A stretch of 64,000 nucleotides of DNA from Pseudopyrenochaeta lycopersici (taxonomy: Eukaryota > Ascomycota > Dothideomycetes > Pleosporales > Pseudopyrenochaetaceae). This document shows, piece after piece, positions 35,698-47,632 of the stretch (position 1 is the stretch's first letter; each line of letters begins with the position of its first letter). The translations under genes and the position numbers were made by a program. A model generated the notes under the pieces. That model did not search any database. It had not been told where the DNA came from and saw nothing but the letters and a program-made list of their open reading frames with translations. Where the stretch lies: NCBI GenBank assembly GCA_003313425.1, contig NHZP01000003.1:806001-870000 (forward strand). The letters run 5' to 3'.

Positions 35698-38600
35698 GCC
35701 AGCACAAAACCATCTGCTTTGACCTTTTGATTTTTGATGCATATTTAGCGAGCGAGTCCTTTTCAGCATGGCGCCTTGGGAGCATTATACCTCATTATTT
35801 TTTTTTATCACTGGCATCTACGGCAGCGCGCTTTAATAGCCGCAACGACCCATCATGGGCTACTCTACTCATCACTACTTTTGGATGGAATGTTATACGA
35901 TGGACGGATGCATGGACGAGTGGGGAAATTGGTCGCGAGCGGTATGAGCTCTCCCATTTGGTGGTCGAGACTCCCGCCTTAGTTAGGAATCAAATATGAT
36001 CATTACACCCAAAAACAAATTCCCTCCTCCCCCACTGCCACATGTGATTGCTTTGCTATCGCTGCACGCTGCATGCTAATCAGTCGCCAGATCACGAGCA
36101 CGCTTCACATGCAGAGGGGCCAAGGCCTCGTCGGCACACCTTACAAACCATGAAAATACAATTGCACCATCGTTTGCAAATCATCGGCGTTTGTGAGATC
36201 ACCAACAAAAAAAAAACTATTCGACGTCACGCTTAGATCAAGTTTCCCGTTGGATCGACTTTTCGCGGCCTGTGCGTCACTGCCATGCTTAGACACGCGG
36301 CGGAAATCTGCGCCGTCGGCCTTTGTCGCTTGCGCGCATCGCCCTAGGCAAACTCCTTCGCAACGCTTGCCTGATGGAAAAAGTATCGATCCGGTGAATA
36401 ATACAATAAACGCCTCGACGCTCCTGCGACGCGAGGCAATTGCGAACGATATTGCGCGGCATACGAGATTGCACTGCCTGCTGCAGATGCACTTCCCCTC
36501 ATGACCGCCAAAAGTGTCTGCCTGGGGACTTGCGTATGCGTATCGCGCCAGATACGGTTGCCGCACGACGCCGCGGTCGAGCTCGGCATCCGTGGCAGGC
36601 TCGGGGCTTGAGGGGCCCGACGCGGAGTTGTTAGGAGGAGAGGAGCGGTCACGTTGGCATTCCGCTCGGTCGAAACGCGGATTGATGAGCCAACGGAGCG
36701 GATGATCGCAAACTACTCATTCCGTCCCATCGTGTCTCCTCATTGTGCCAGCTCCTGCACTGGGTGATGCGGATGACAACACATCACTTGATTCTACCAA
36801 GGACAACACATGGGTTTCTTCTTGTCACGGAACCCACTTTAGAGAGACTCTGTGCCGTCCCAGCTGCCACAGTCTTGCACCCCTCTTCCCCGGGTTGTCA
36901 GAGGGTAGAGTACATGTCACAATGCTGATACCCTGAGTTCCCCACGCGCCACGCCATGCGAGACTGCGACACCGGCTGCTATCCGCCAGAGCGCTCGTCT
37001 CGAAACACGTACGCCGTCTCGTGAAGAGTAGGCGCATAGTAGGTAACGAGGCAATCAAACACCAAATCGGATCCGGTTTTCTGAATTGCAATCTTGAATC
37101 CCGACCTACACGGCCGTGCGCGGTTTCAACGGCGTGCTTAGACCTCCCAATTGTAATTGCCATCTGTTATGCGCGATGGAAGATGAAGCGTGTTGTGGCT
37201 TGTTGGTGCGTCTTGTTTCGCTCACCGAAAGTGGCTTTGAAACAAAATATCTCTCTAGGCATGCGCTTAGCCCGGCACGCATTCTGGATGAAGCGGCAGA
37301 GGATTCCTCCAATTGTCTTTGATAGACGAGCATGTTTCACGCAATTGTACTGATCATCAATGAGCTGGCAAAAGCGCCAGCTCAATTACCACGTCCTTGG
37401 AATTGTTCTGGGCCCTCCAACTTTCCCCAGCAACACCCCTACTGTGGGGCCACGCTGTTTTGTCTATTTGTCTTTTTGGTCGCCCAAAGAGGGAAATGCA
37501 TAACGCCTTAAGCAGCCCCATACACCAAATCTGATCCTACACGTCAAATCGCAGAACCCCGGCACCGACGCAAGCGACCCCTGATAATCCATAAATCTGG
37601 TTCAGCAGGTGCCACATAGGACTGAATACCCCTGCCAATCAATGCAAATGAGGCACTTGCTGATGTTATACACGCCTATAGGCGTCCCCATCTCACTCAG
37701 CGCTTGAATATGAAAGTCCTCAGCCGTGGGCTTAAACAATGGATGGCTTCAAATGGCTAGAGATGACTAGATGTGGCTTTATTTGCTCACTATTGCTATC
37801 GCTAATAGACGAATTTGTAACATGCGTGTGCAATATTGCCGACGTCGATGAGACAACCTGTTTTCTGGCGCGGTGGAGATAGCAACCGGTGATAAGATGA
37901 TGGCGCAACCGTGTGTACATAATCAGCAAGCCACATCTCTAAAGTCCCTCACAATACGGACGTACGATCGCTGTTGACGATCGTCCGAGGTCGTTCGCAT
38001 CATCAGCACTACTTAGTCTCGAGTCACAGGTCGCGAACCCGTCCTGCTGGATAAGCTTTCCGAGCACGCCTTTTACCCATCGCCATGCTAAATAGCAACC
38101 GAGGGCTCACGATGGAGATACGAGATACGCACAACCGGAACGGAAACTTTTCCTTCTGCCCGTTTAGGAAAACTATATTGCATGTTCCCCTAGCCATCGC
38201 GTACTGAACGTATACACAAACCCTCCCAGCAACGGATTTTGGCGGATCAGGCAGCAAGGAAAACAATCACCATGTAGATCTATCCGAGGTCTCACGATTA
38301 CCGGTAGATTTTATTGACTTCGGTCGGTCAAGTCGTGCCATCAACATCCGCATCCGCCCAAAGCCTACGACCCTCTCGGATCGGCCATAGTTTTCCCTTC
38401 CGGCTCCCCCGCCGGCGCAACCTGCGATATGCAAAAGACCGGAAATCCGCCTAGGGCTGGCGAGTCTATCAGACCAACATGCTCCACTCGAGCGCGCGCC
38501 GACCCGTCCACCGAGGCAGCTTCACACAGATATTGTCGGTCCTTGTCCGGCTGCCCCCAAAAAAGGAGATCAGTAAAATGAAAAAGTAAAAGGGAAAAGG

Positions 38601-40134
38601 AAATTACAAAAGAAATTCTTTTCTTTAGCGCGGGTAAGGAAAGGGCTGGGAAGTAGCGAAGCAGTAAACTGTTTGAATTTTTTTTTGGTTTTCCTTTTTT
38701 TTTTTCCAAACCGGAGAATTTTCCGCCTAGTTCCTTCCGATCCACACACTTCGCCATTCTATATTGTTCCATTAATGTAAAAAGGAGAGAAATTTTCTTC
38801 CTCCAGTGCGCGCTCCAAGCTCGTGCATTGTTAGCAGCGGGCCCTGCCCGATACATGACACCACCCTGAGGATGGAAAATTGGGTTGGGGCCTCGTATCA
38901 ATTCGCCCGAGGCTCGGAGGCTACGCACCGCGCGCATCGTGAAATCTGTTGTGGTGTTGAGGCGCATGGGACAGGGGCCGAGAGGGGCTTGCACGACTGG
39001 CGTGCAAAACTACTGCAGCACATGTTCCCGCCCTCGCTGAACCCTGGAAAAACGCTCACCGCGCAGGATGTGATGTTCCAAATGGCGGGAATGTGTCAAG
39101 TGGCAGAAGGAGCTGGATAGTGCCCTTTTTTTTCGTCTGGCTCCAAACTGACCGCCTCCAGAGGGCTTCATGCAGGGGTAGCGGTGAGCATCACAACGCC
39201 AACACTACTGTTTGCTCTGCCCGAATGAGTCACGCGGTTGTTTGCACGTCTGTTGTGCAATTAGACGTGGTTTGCATGTGAGTCGGTGTTGGCCAACTTG
39301 TCCACACCGCAACGTGTCTTATCTCGTGCGCGGAGGACTCAATACTTGGGATCGTCCCAAGTAGCTGGATCACAACGTTGGGACATTGCAGATTTCAACA
39401 AACATGCCTATGGTTTGGCCACTAGTACATGTCACCTTACAGACCATGCACTGTGTTGACCACCATATGCGCAGGGGGTTGTAGATATCCGTTTCTATCA
39501 TTCCGCATTGAAGTCACGTATTTTCGACATGGTCAGCCACAGTTCGGCTATGGTTTCCCTCTTTTCTATGCCTGCAGTACAGGAATCTCTAGAATTAGTC
39601 TCATGGTCATTTGTGTTACAGGGTTCGTTTAGTGGTAAGACCAGACGGCAGCAATAGCCCAGTTGTAAAGATACTGTGCATGATCCCAATCTCTCACTAG
39701 TACTACAGCTAAATGTCCTCGTACGGGGAAGTTGTTGGATATATAGCTATGAATCCAGATTACGATGGGCTGCTCAAGACACTGGAACTCGAATAAATTA
39801 CAATTTCTCGCGTTTTTCTTTAACTCGAAGCTCACTATGCGTGATGCTGCTATCCCCCGTGCCACATTTATGCTCCAGTGTCTTATCATGCGGCAACACC
39901 TGTGTATCAAAGTGCGCCCTTTATTGTGAGTTCAAGTATGTACTAAACTCTGAATTATACTTTGGATCACAGCCGAGCCCTCGAGGTTTTGCAAAGTTCC
40001 ATTGATCCGCACATTCAACATTTACAACACACTTTGCTAAACCCTTCTGCTGTCTGTTCTAAATAATCCCCCATGATCCAAACATGAACACACCCAAGAT
40101 GGGCCAAAAATATAATCGCAAAAACAAATAAATC
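35698..40134. other. Gene-poor 4.4-kb interval
   Basis: No conserved ORF. It contains homopolymer-rich tracts (T-runs near 35800 and 38680-38705) and a 209-codon minus-strand ORF (38365-38994) that crosses the T-tract and looks spurious. Base composition changes several times along the interval. Confidence 0.5.
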
Positions 40135-40217
40135 TGCCCACTCGCGGAATCGAACCGCGGATCTTCGCATATCATAGTCATTACGAGTGCGACGCTGTAC
40201 CACTAAGCCAAGCGGGC
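40135..40217 (-). tRNA. tRNA-Thr (anticodon CGU) with an 11-nt intron
   Basis: The acceptor stem GCCCGCT pairs with AGTGGGC at the 3' end (one G-U). The D-arm is GGCTTAGTGGTACAGC and the T-arm CCGCGGTTCGATTCCGCGG-like (CGCGG/CCGCG). The anticodon stem TCGCA pairs with TGCGA only if bases 40171-40181 are removed as an intron one base 3' of the anticodon (position 37/38), the normal site for nuclear tRNA introns. The anticodon CGU is at 40183-40185. A T-run suitable as a Pol III terminator follows the 3' end (plus-strand A-run near 40120). Confidence 0.9.
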
Positions 40218-40690
40218 ATTTTCGAATTGTGGCAATAATTCTGATTAATAAATATATACCTCATATAATGGCATATATACCATTGCGAACAATAAAAGTA
40301 GGCGTATCTCTGACAAAACGAAGAGTATAGACTATAGGATGCTTATGGTGGGGCTGAGAGATATATTTATCCTGTTGTGGAGGTTGCGGGGTGCCAAATC
40401 TAGTGCTATGATTGGACACCGAGAAGAGCAACACGGATCAGGAACTTCATGTTAATTAGGACAATGACATGTCTATAACAAAAATAGTGGAAAATACAGT
40501 GTTCATCAGAAATAGCTAATTTTTGGGGTTTGTTAAGGTGCTTCGCTATTCCTTTTGACTGCAACATTTCAGGTTGTTTCCAATTACCTCTTCAGCAATG
40601 TCCATCACTTCAACGAGGGAACCATGGATGCAACAGTTAGACTTGAATTTACGGAAGAAATGTACATAGACTACATCCTCTCTTCAGCTA
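40218..40690. other. Intergenic, nothing recognised
   Basis: 473 AT-rich bp between the tRNA 5' end and the NAN1 stop codon. Confidence 0.45.
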
Positions 40691-43600
40691 TTACGCGGCG
40701 ACCTTTGGTGCCCTCCCGACCAATGCTAAGACAGCACTGAACAGCCCCTGAGGTGGAGGTAGTACAGATCCATTGTCCAAGACCTCTTGCAGCGTCTGTA
40801 AGCTATATACATGCTCGTCATCTCCCAGATCCTGTGTGAGGTCTTCCGATTCCAATTCTATTGGAAGGCGCATTCCAGACTTCTCTTCCATATCGTCCTC
40901 TGCGTAGGTAGTACGTCGTAGCTCGGCTCTCTCCTCCGGTGGCGGCGTGAGAAGTTGTAGCGATGCAGTACTTGGGCTGATAGTCTTGAAGCATGCTGCA
41001 GAGTCCAAAGCGATATACCCTCGTTCGCCCGTTCGAGCTGCAAAGCCTAGTGTGATGTTTGGAGTTGTGTACGACCACAACGCATCTTGGTGCTCTGGGT
41101 CAAAAATAGATATCCTCGAAGACGCCTGCTTTGATTTCGGGTGAGCGGATTCGCTCTTCCCGAATTGGGGTAATACTACGGCAAAAGTGCCATCCGTTTG
41201 ATTGACGGCGAGTCGTACGAGGGGAATGCGTTCAAAACGATCAATTTCAGGGGTATTGATGGGTACACAGTAGACAAGCTGGTCGAGCACCATATCCCAG
41301 ACGGTGATGGAATCACCAACAGCGATTAGATGGTGGCCGATCACTCCAAGGCCAGAAAGTGCGGCTACATCAATCTCAGTCATTGATCGACTGATGGCGC
41401 CCGTATTACTGTCGATGAGGTGAATAACTCCAGGGTCGGCTCCAGAGACCCAGGAAATGGCGGCAGCGAGGACCGAGCCATCTGCTGAGAAGGCTAGTCG
41501 GGCATTTCGAGGGAGTGACTGCTGGGAGCCTTCAAGAACATCAAGCTTATCGCTGATCTCAATAGATCGTTCGAGCGACCAAGTAACAAGCCCTTGCTCA
41601 CCCACCCCACGTACTACAATGCCGTCACGTAACCGGGTCTTAGGCCGCCAGATTCGGACGACATGGTCTTCACCAATAGTGGCAAATCCAGGGGCAGTAG
41701 GATCAGCGACAAGATCGAAAACCCTACTGTTCCCACATACGTTCTCGAAGAAATGCGGCGCATCCATTCTGGCGTCGAGCTTCCACTGGCCTTGTCCCTC
41801 ATCACGTCGCCAGATCTTAAGGTATATCTCACGGCGATGCAAGCGCTCTTCTTCATTGAACTCGGGAATGCCTTCATTGAGAAAACCCGTGTCTCCTCGT
41901 GGAGGGACCCACTCATCTACCGTCGCGAGCCACTCACTGTCATGACTGACTTGGAGTAGCTTGACACTGGGTTCGATGATCCGACCACCCTCGGGTGACA
42001 AGTTCACATCCGTTGCATTATTGCGCGTGAGAGCTTGTCGAGACTTTGCACGATGGTTCGCCAAATCAAAGGTCTGCAAATATGGCTCAGGTCGAAGACC
42101 TTCGTTCTTGCGGCGTGGCTGCGATAACGGTACAGACATCAATACTTCGCTCGGAATCTTCGGGTTGATAGCCATCGGCACGGAACTGAATGGCCACAAT
42201 TTCATCTTACCCGAGTTTGATTCCTTGAGCAACTGCTCGATGTCCACTCTTCGTGACTGGATACCGACAATGTTCGACTTGGCTTCCAACTCAGTTGTAG
42301 ACAGGACGATGACGGAGTTATTTGCAAGTGTTACTGCATAGGCAGAGCCTGAAGGCGAGACTACAACATTCTCAATCGCTGCTGTAAGATGAGGCAGGTG
42401 CTGTGGCTTTCCAGTGGTAAGCTGCCAGATGGTGAGTACTGTCTCATCACCTCCTGAGATGATATAATTGCCTTTTGGAAGTTAGAAGCTGAATGACAAA
42501 GATGAAGTGCGTTACATACCATCCAGAGACCATTTAACAGCGCCGACAGCATCTCTGTGCCAATGAAGCCGCTTTGGCCTGAGGCTCTCGGCATCGTCTG
42601 TCTTGCCCTTGCTACCTTTCTGAGTTTCGATCGCGGCAAAAGAGGTTAGGATGTCTTCGAACAAGAGGACGACGCCCGTATCATCTCCGACTGCAATATC
42701 CATTATATCTCTTGCATCCTGCGCGGGCTTCTTCCCCTTGCCACTGTCTTCTGGTTCACGCAAATATGCGTTGAAGGTGGTGATTCGCTTTGAGAATTTC
42801 AGTTCTCGCCAAACGTATTCAAAGTCTTGCAAAGCCGTCTTGCTGAGCTTTAGGCGCTTAGCGACCATGATAGAATCAGCACACGCAACGATGACATATT
42901 TCCCGTGCGAGAGAACTTGAATGTCACGTATCACAGAGCTTGCTTTTACAACCCGCTTGAGCTCGGTCTTCGACGCCTGAGACTTGGTGCGAAGCGCGTG
43001 GACATTTATGATATGGTTCTTGCCAGCTTCGTGGCAATATACGAGGTCTTCGTCAGACTCGGGATGAGTGACGACTGCCATAGTTCGGACGGTAGCTCCA
43101 ATGTCCCATCGTCCAATCTTCGACCCGTCTACCCAATCCCACAAGGTGATGAGTCCGTTTGAATCGGCGACGTACACTTGATTTGGCTTGGTACTGGAAA
43201 GCGCATAAGCCGTGAGGACACCTGTGCTGCCAACTGGAAGTACGTTGGCGAGGGTAGAAGTTTCAGTCGCATAGATTTGAAGAGACTTCAGATTTGCGAG
43301 GATAAGGTACTTTTCGTCGGGCGAGAAAACGGGATCGATGGGCAGGAACCAACCCCCTTGAGCCAGTGACATCGTCCATTTCGCTGGAGTCTTGTTCTTG
43401 TGTTTCTTCCCCTTCGCAGGGCTTGATGCTTCAAACTCATTCGAGTTCGAAGCATCCGCCTTCACCAACTCTTTTGACTCGGCCTTTCCTGACTTTTTAT
43501 CTCTCTTCTCCTTTCTCTTCGCCGACTTATCCGACTGTTGTAATTGTGTGGTAGATTTAATCGGTGTGCTTTGTACAAGATCGTCCTGGACCTGTTGGTC

Positions 43601-43843
43601 ATCCTGCTGGCCTTGCGACTTCTTCTTGTTCTCTCGCTGTTGCAATTTCTTCTTATCTTTCTGGGATGGAGTGCCCGCTGGTACGGCTTCGGGCACACTG
43701 TTCGCCTGCAAAGCTTGCTTCGTAGTATCCGATTCGCCTTTGGAGTTTGCCTGCTCCTCTGCCTTCCTCTGCTTCTTGGACTTCTTCTGTTGCGCTTCTG
43801 CGCCCTCCCACTTCCGCTTCAAATGGGGAGTAACATCCGCCAT
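40691..43843 (-). CDS. NAN1: U3 snoRNP / t-UTP WD40 protein Nan1 (Utp17, WDR75)
   Basis: Nucleolar t-UTP subunit linking rDNA transcription to 18S processing. Exons are 43843-42520 and 42471-40691, with a 48-nt intron from gtatgt to aaaag (1034 aa). The start is the Met of MADVTPHLKRKWEGAEAQQK. The first 170 residues are a Lys/Glu/Gln-rich basic leader with nuclear-localisation character. WD40 blades follow (WFLPIDPVFSPDEKYLILAN, YVADSNGLITLWDWVDGSKI). The intron interrupts a blade: WSLDG before it, NYIISGGDETVLTIWQLTTG after it. The C-terminal half has further blades and the conserved tail VYSLQTLQEVLDNGSVLPPP. Yeast Nan1 is 896 aa. It is divergent from RPB10 with 278 bp between starts. Confidence 0.93.
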
Positions 43844-44121
43844 GATATAAACTCGCAACTGAATGAAGGGAACACAGGTATCCTGGCGACCGTAAGTCGT
43901 GCATTCAAGCTGCTCTCCACATCAAAAAGTTCGCGCATCTTTTTTTGACCTGGCCCAAGCTTTTCACCGCCTGCGGGACTCAGCGCGCCGCAACTTTCTT
44001 TGAGCACCGCGAACTACGAGCAAGTGCATCAACTCTCGCCATCGTACTTTCCACGTTTGTTCCAAGCAAAAGACAGTCGCGGGGCTCTTCTCTACCCAAT
44101 CAGCCACTTTCGACCTTCAAA
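43844..44121. promoter_or_regulatory. Shared divergent promoter, NAN1 and RPB10
   Basis: Only 278 bp separate the two start codons. Both genes serve ribosome production, so co-regulation is plausible (inference). A T-rich tract lies near 43940. I saw no exact PAC or RRPE element. Confidence 0.55.
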
Positions 44122-44690
44122 ATGATTGTCCCCATCCGTTGCTTCTCTTGCGGCAAGGTACACCCATAACCACTCCAAGCTCAAAGTGGGCGCATACTGA
44201 CTATAACGCAGGTCACCGGCGACCTCTGGGAGAAATACATGGCCCTCCTCAGTGAAGGCAAGGAGGAAGTGTAAGCCCTTGATCTGCTATTTCGCCCTTA
44301 ACTCTAGCCCTTCTTGTGTGGAAGGAGCAAAGAGCGACTACATTACACAACTACAACCCTCCTGCCAGATCCTTTGCCATTTTATTCTCTCCAACTCACC
44401 TGAGCCCTTCCCCTACTGACTCCTTTGCGTAACCAGTGAGGCACTCGACGGCATCGGCCTCTCTCGCTACTGCTGCCGACGCATGATTCTCACCCACGTC
44501 GACCTAATCGAGAAACTCCTCAAGTACGTTCCCAGCGCCGACAGAGTCGAGCAGCAAAAGGCTTTGCGCAGACGCAATGCTGCAGAGCTCATGCTCTACT
44601 CCCACACGTCCCGGTCAGGGGCTAACACGGATATCTAGGTATAATGCGAGCGAACGGGAACAGGCGAGAGCTGCCCGAGGGGCCCGGTGA
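44122..44690 (+). CDS. RPB10: RNA polymerases I, II and III shared subunit Rpb10 (RPABC5)
   Basis: Small zinc-binding subunit common to the three nuclear RNA polymerases. There are four exons: 44122-44157, 44212-44270, 44437-44523 and 44639-44690 (77 aa; the yeast protein is 70). Residues 1-12 are [12 protein letters not shown], with the first zinc pair Cys7/Cys10. Residues 44-45 in RYCCRRM give the second pair. [16 protein letters not shown] and [13 protein letters not shown] are family hallmarks. Donors are gtacac, gtaagc and gtacgt; introns are 54, 166 and 115 nt. If intron 3 is retained, translation continues through a different tail to a stop near 44637, so the C-terminus depends on splicing. 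Confidence 0.95.
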
Positions 44691-45350
44691 TCGCGACTGC
44701 GAACTGGCACGGAACTTTTCTAGAGGAGGAGATCGGAGGTTGATACGATATGAGGGCATTTGCGCGGCGTTTTGGGCTGGAAAATGTTTGGCATGATATA
44801 TATGGCCTTTGCCAAAGACTTCGCCGACATACTTTGGTGGACCTATTGGAATCTGGAATGAAATGATATCCACCTGTCACCACACAAGCCTTTGAATCGT
44901 GGGTTCATGTCTTCACAGAGCAGTGCTTGAAACATTGTTGGCCCCTGCTCATTCTCATCGTTCTTGGTAATTCCATGTCAGGCAAGCATGAAATGGCACA
45001 ATATACCTGTGATACGGTATTGAACACCAAGAGTAAAAGCATAGCATTGTACTATTACAAGTGAATCATAAAAACCATGGCTGAGCCGGCCTCCCAATCA
45101 TTCTAGGCCTGTCCTGGCGTCATCAACCCGCCCCGAGCCTTGCCGCAGCCATACCATGAAAGTAGATCGAGCGAGCTTAAACCTGCCCAAAAATCTATCG
45201 CTATGCAGAGAGTACCCATAAACGCCATTCATGCCGGCCTGAAAAACCCTAGAAGGGTGGAAAATGGGTAAATGACGAAAAAATGAAAGTGCGCAATCTA
45301 ATTTAGCTGAGAGATGCAGCGCTTAAGTCACAGCTCTGAATTGTGCCTTC
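44691..45350. other. Intergenic between convergent genes
   Basis: 660 bp, 3' flanks of RPB10 and of the RCC1-family gene. Nothing else recognised. Confidence 0.45.
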
Positions 45351-47213
45351 TTATTGTTTGTCGACGCCATTCGACGATCCTCCCCTTTCGGACGCCAATA
45401 TGCTGAATTGGCCACCGCAGCCAGCCCAAGTGAGCTTCGTCTCCCGTACAGCGGTGTTGTCAATCATAGTCGGGACATCGATATCGTCGTCGGTACCCTG
45501 GCCTGTTTGGTAATTCGCTGAGAAGCCCCACGAATATGCCTTGCCATTTTTATCGATGACGATGGTGTGGTCGGGGCCACATGCGCCGGTTACGATGTTC
45601 TTTAGATTAGGAATGGGTGTGGGTGCAACCAAGATCTTCGGCTTGCCGTTGTTCCTCAAAACCTTTTCTTCATCTGTCTCAGCATCGAGTTGGTCCGAGG
45701 GGATACCGGTTTGGGAACCGTCACAGCGACCCCACACAAGAACTTGCCCATCCTTGGTGATGGCGATGTTATGATGGGAGCCTCCTTCGAGTGTTACAAC
45801 GTTCTTGCCCTCTAAGCTGCTGATAATTCGTGGAGCAAGGACACTGGCATCATCTGCACCAGCGTTCTCAGGATAGCCCGTTTCGCAGTAGTTGTTTGCG
45901 CCCCATGCCCAGATATGACCATCTTCGGCAATCGCAAGGCCATGATAGTCACCAGAGGCAATCGACACGATCCGCTGGCTCGGACGCTTGAAGGCAGAAT
46001 CGTGAAAGCCGACACGGTTCGGTTGTAGGGATTCGGTAAGAGTACGCTCGGTGACACGGCGCCCCAGTTGATTTTGCTGACCGTTACCCCAGGCAAAGAC
46101 ATGTTTGTCTTTATTCAACACGAAGACGTGGTTGGTTCCGCACACGATCTGGGTGACCTTGGTAACACTATCGATGTAGACGGGGAATTTCGCGGTGTGG
46201 TTGCCACGCTCGAAGCCGAGGATACCTTCGTTTTTGCGGAAAGTTCCCCAGCCGTATACAGCGCCCTCGGTTGTCAGAACAAAGGAGCAACTATCGCCCG
46301 CCGCAACGTCGACAAAGACGGTGTCTTCTGGGAAATATTCGGAGGAGACGGCGGTTGGTGTTGATTCAAGATCGTTTAGACCGCCAGTCTCGTCTTCCGA
46401 GTCCGAGTCTGAATCATCCGCGTCTAGATCGCGCATCTTCACGTCCGCTTGCGAGGTATCGCGTCCCAAAGCGCCGTTGTCATTAACACCCCATGTCAGG
46501 ATTTTGTTATCCTTTGTCAACGCGACAACGTGCATGCCTCCTGTAGCAATCTTGACAACATCCTGATTGGTCAGTGCTTCGTTGTACCGCGGTCGCTTCA
46601 CGTCGATGGCCTTTTTGGTGGCGCCGAAGCCAAGCTCACCAGAGCTGCCTTCTCCAAAGACGAAGACCTTCAGCGGCTCAGTGTATCGGATCGCGTTTAT
46701 CTCGTTCTTCTGTCCGCGCACTCGTCGTGGACCCTTGGGTTGCGGTCGCGATGGATCCTTGACGACCTTCGCTGCTTTTGGTGCCGCCTTTGCCACATCA
46801 ACCTTTGGCCTCTTCACGGCGGGCGCAGGCTCTGCTTCTGCTTCTGCTTCTGCCTCAATCTCCTCGACCTTTTTGCGCTTGGTCGTCTTGGCTGGTTCAG
46901 GCTTGGGCTCGAGGGCGGGCGATTGCACCTTCTTTGGGCGTCCTCGACCAGCAGCTGGAGGCTTGTGAGCACGCGTTGACTTTTGTCGAATCGCGTTGAG
47001 ATTACCTTTCACGGCTGGAGCTTCTTCTTTAGCTACGCCATTTGTGGTGGGCGCGTCCTCTGTCTTCTTTGCGCCTCTCCGTAGAAGTTCTGGCGTCTTT
47101 AGTGATGGTCTCAACACCCCGGGGAGCTGTGACGTACCAGTGCCGTTGACTTTGACTTCTTTCTTCTCGACGGCCTTAACGGTCGCGACACGGGTACTTA
47201 CAGCACGCGCCAT
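45351..47213 (-). CDS. RCC1-family Ran guanine-nucleotide exchange factor (SRM1/PIM1-like), 620 aa
   Basis: Intronless gene. The first 180 residues are a basic, Pro/Ala/Lys-rich tail with a (Glu-Ala)n tract near residue 125 and an AT-hook-like GRGRPKK. This is consistent with chromatin binding. The seven-bladed RCC1 propeller begins at LKVFVFGEGSSGELGFG (near residue 185). Blades show the WG signature: ILTWGVNDNGALGRD, VYGWGTFRKNEG, VFAWGNGQQNQLGRR, IWAWGANNYCETGYP, VLVWGRCDGSQTG, AYSWGFSANYQTGQG. An acidic insert (DLDADDSDSDSEDETGG) lies between blades 1 and 2. It catalyses nucleotide exchange on Ran/Gsp1 on chromatin, setting up nuclear transport polarity. It is longer than yeast Srm1 (482 aa), mostly through the N-terminal tail. 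Confidence 0.93.
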   Translation of the reverse strand: MARAVSTRVATVKAVEKKEVKVNGTGTSQLPGVLRPSLKTPELLRRGAKKTEDAPTTNGVAKEEAPAVKGNLNAIRQKSTRAHKPPAAGRGRPKKVQSPALEPKPEPAKTTKRKKVEEIEAEAEAEAEPAPAVKRPKVDVAKAAPKAAKVVKDPSRPQPKGPRRVRGQKNEINAIRYTEPLKVFVFGEGSSGELGFGATKKAIDVKRPRYNEALTNQDVVKIATGGMHVVALTKDNKILTWGVNDNGALGRDTSQADVKMRDLDADDSDSDSEDETGGLNDLESTPTAVSSEYFPEDTVFVDVAAGDSCSFVLTTEGAVYGWGTFRKNEGILGFERGNHTAKFPVYIDSVTKVTQIVCGTNHVFVLNKDKHVFAWGNGQQNQLGRRVTERTLTESLQPNRVGFHDSAFKRPSQRIVSIASGDYHGLAIAEDGHIWAWGANNYCETGYPENAGADDASVLAPRIISSLEGKNVVTLEGGSHHNIAITKDGQVLVWGRCDGSQTGIPSDQLDAETDEEKVLRNNGKPKILVAPTPIPNLKNIVTGACGPDHTIVIDKNGKAYSWGFSANYQTGQGTDDDIDVPTMIDNTAVRETKLTWAGCGGQFSILASERGGSSNGVDKQ

Positions 47214-47632
47214 CGTCCGTGGTGCAAATTGGATGTGTTGCGCGTGAGAGAGTCGAGTTGATATTCGATGTTGAGGTGGTTGGTGTTATGTGTGGAATTT
47301 ATTTCAACACGCTATTTCTGAACAGCTTCGGAGGCCGGGCTTGTAGCACGCGCTAAGCCCCACAGGGTTCAGGCTGCTGACCAGCAACCCTTCACTGCAA
47401 ATACGTCACTGTTTGATTGGCTGTTCGTGCTCTATTTGCGTTCATTGTCTCTTTCATTGTCGAGACTGATCACACCTGCATCGCTTTTGTATTCCTTTCA
47501 CACAGTCAGCGACGCTGGCATTGGTCCTCCGTCATTGTTTAGGCAGTGTTTTGGTACCTAGATGGTCACCTGAACATCAAGGTGAGCGCATTTGAAGGAG
47601 AGAAGACTTGTCGAAAGCATTGTTATTGAAAG
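47214..47632. other. Divergent promoter region between the RCC1 gene and the metallophosphatase
   Basis: 419 bp between divergent starts; no ORF or RNA recognised. Confidence 0.5.

Noticed and set aside
38365..38994. 209-codon minus-strand ORF
   Set aside because: It crosses a long homopolymer tract that yields Lys runs, has no recognisable domain, and lies in a composition-shifting noncoding interval.
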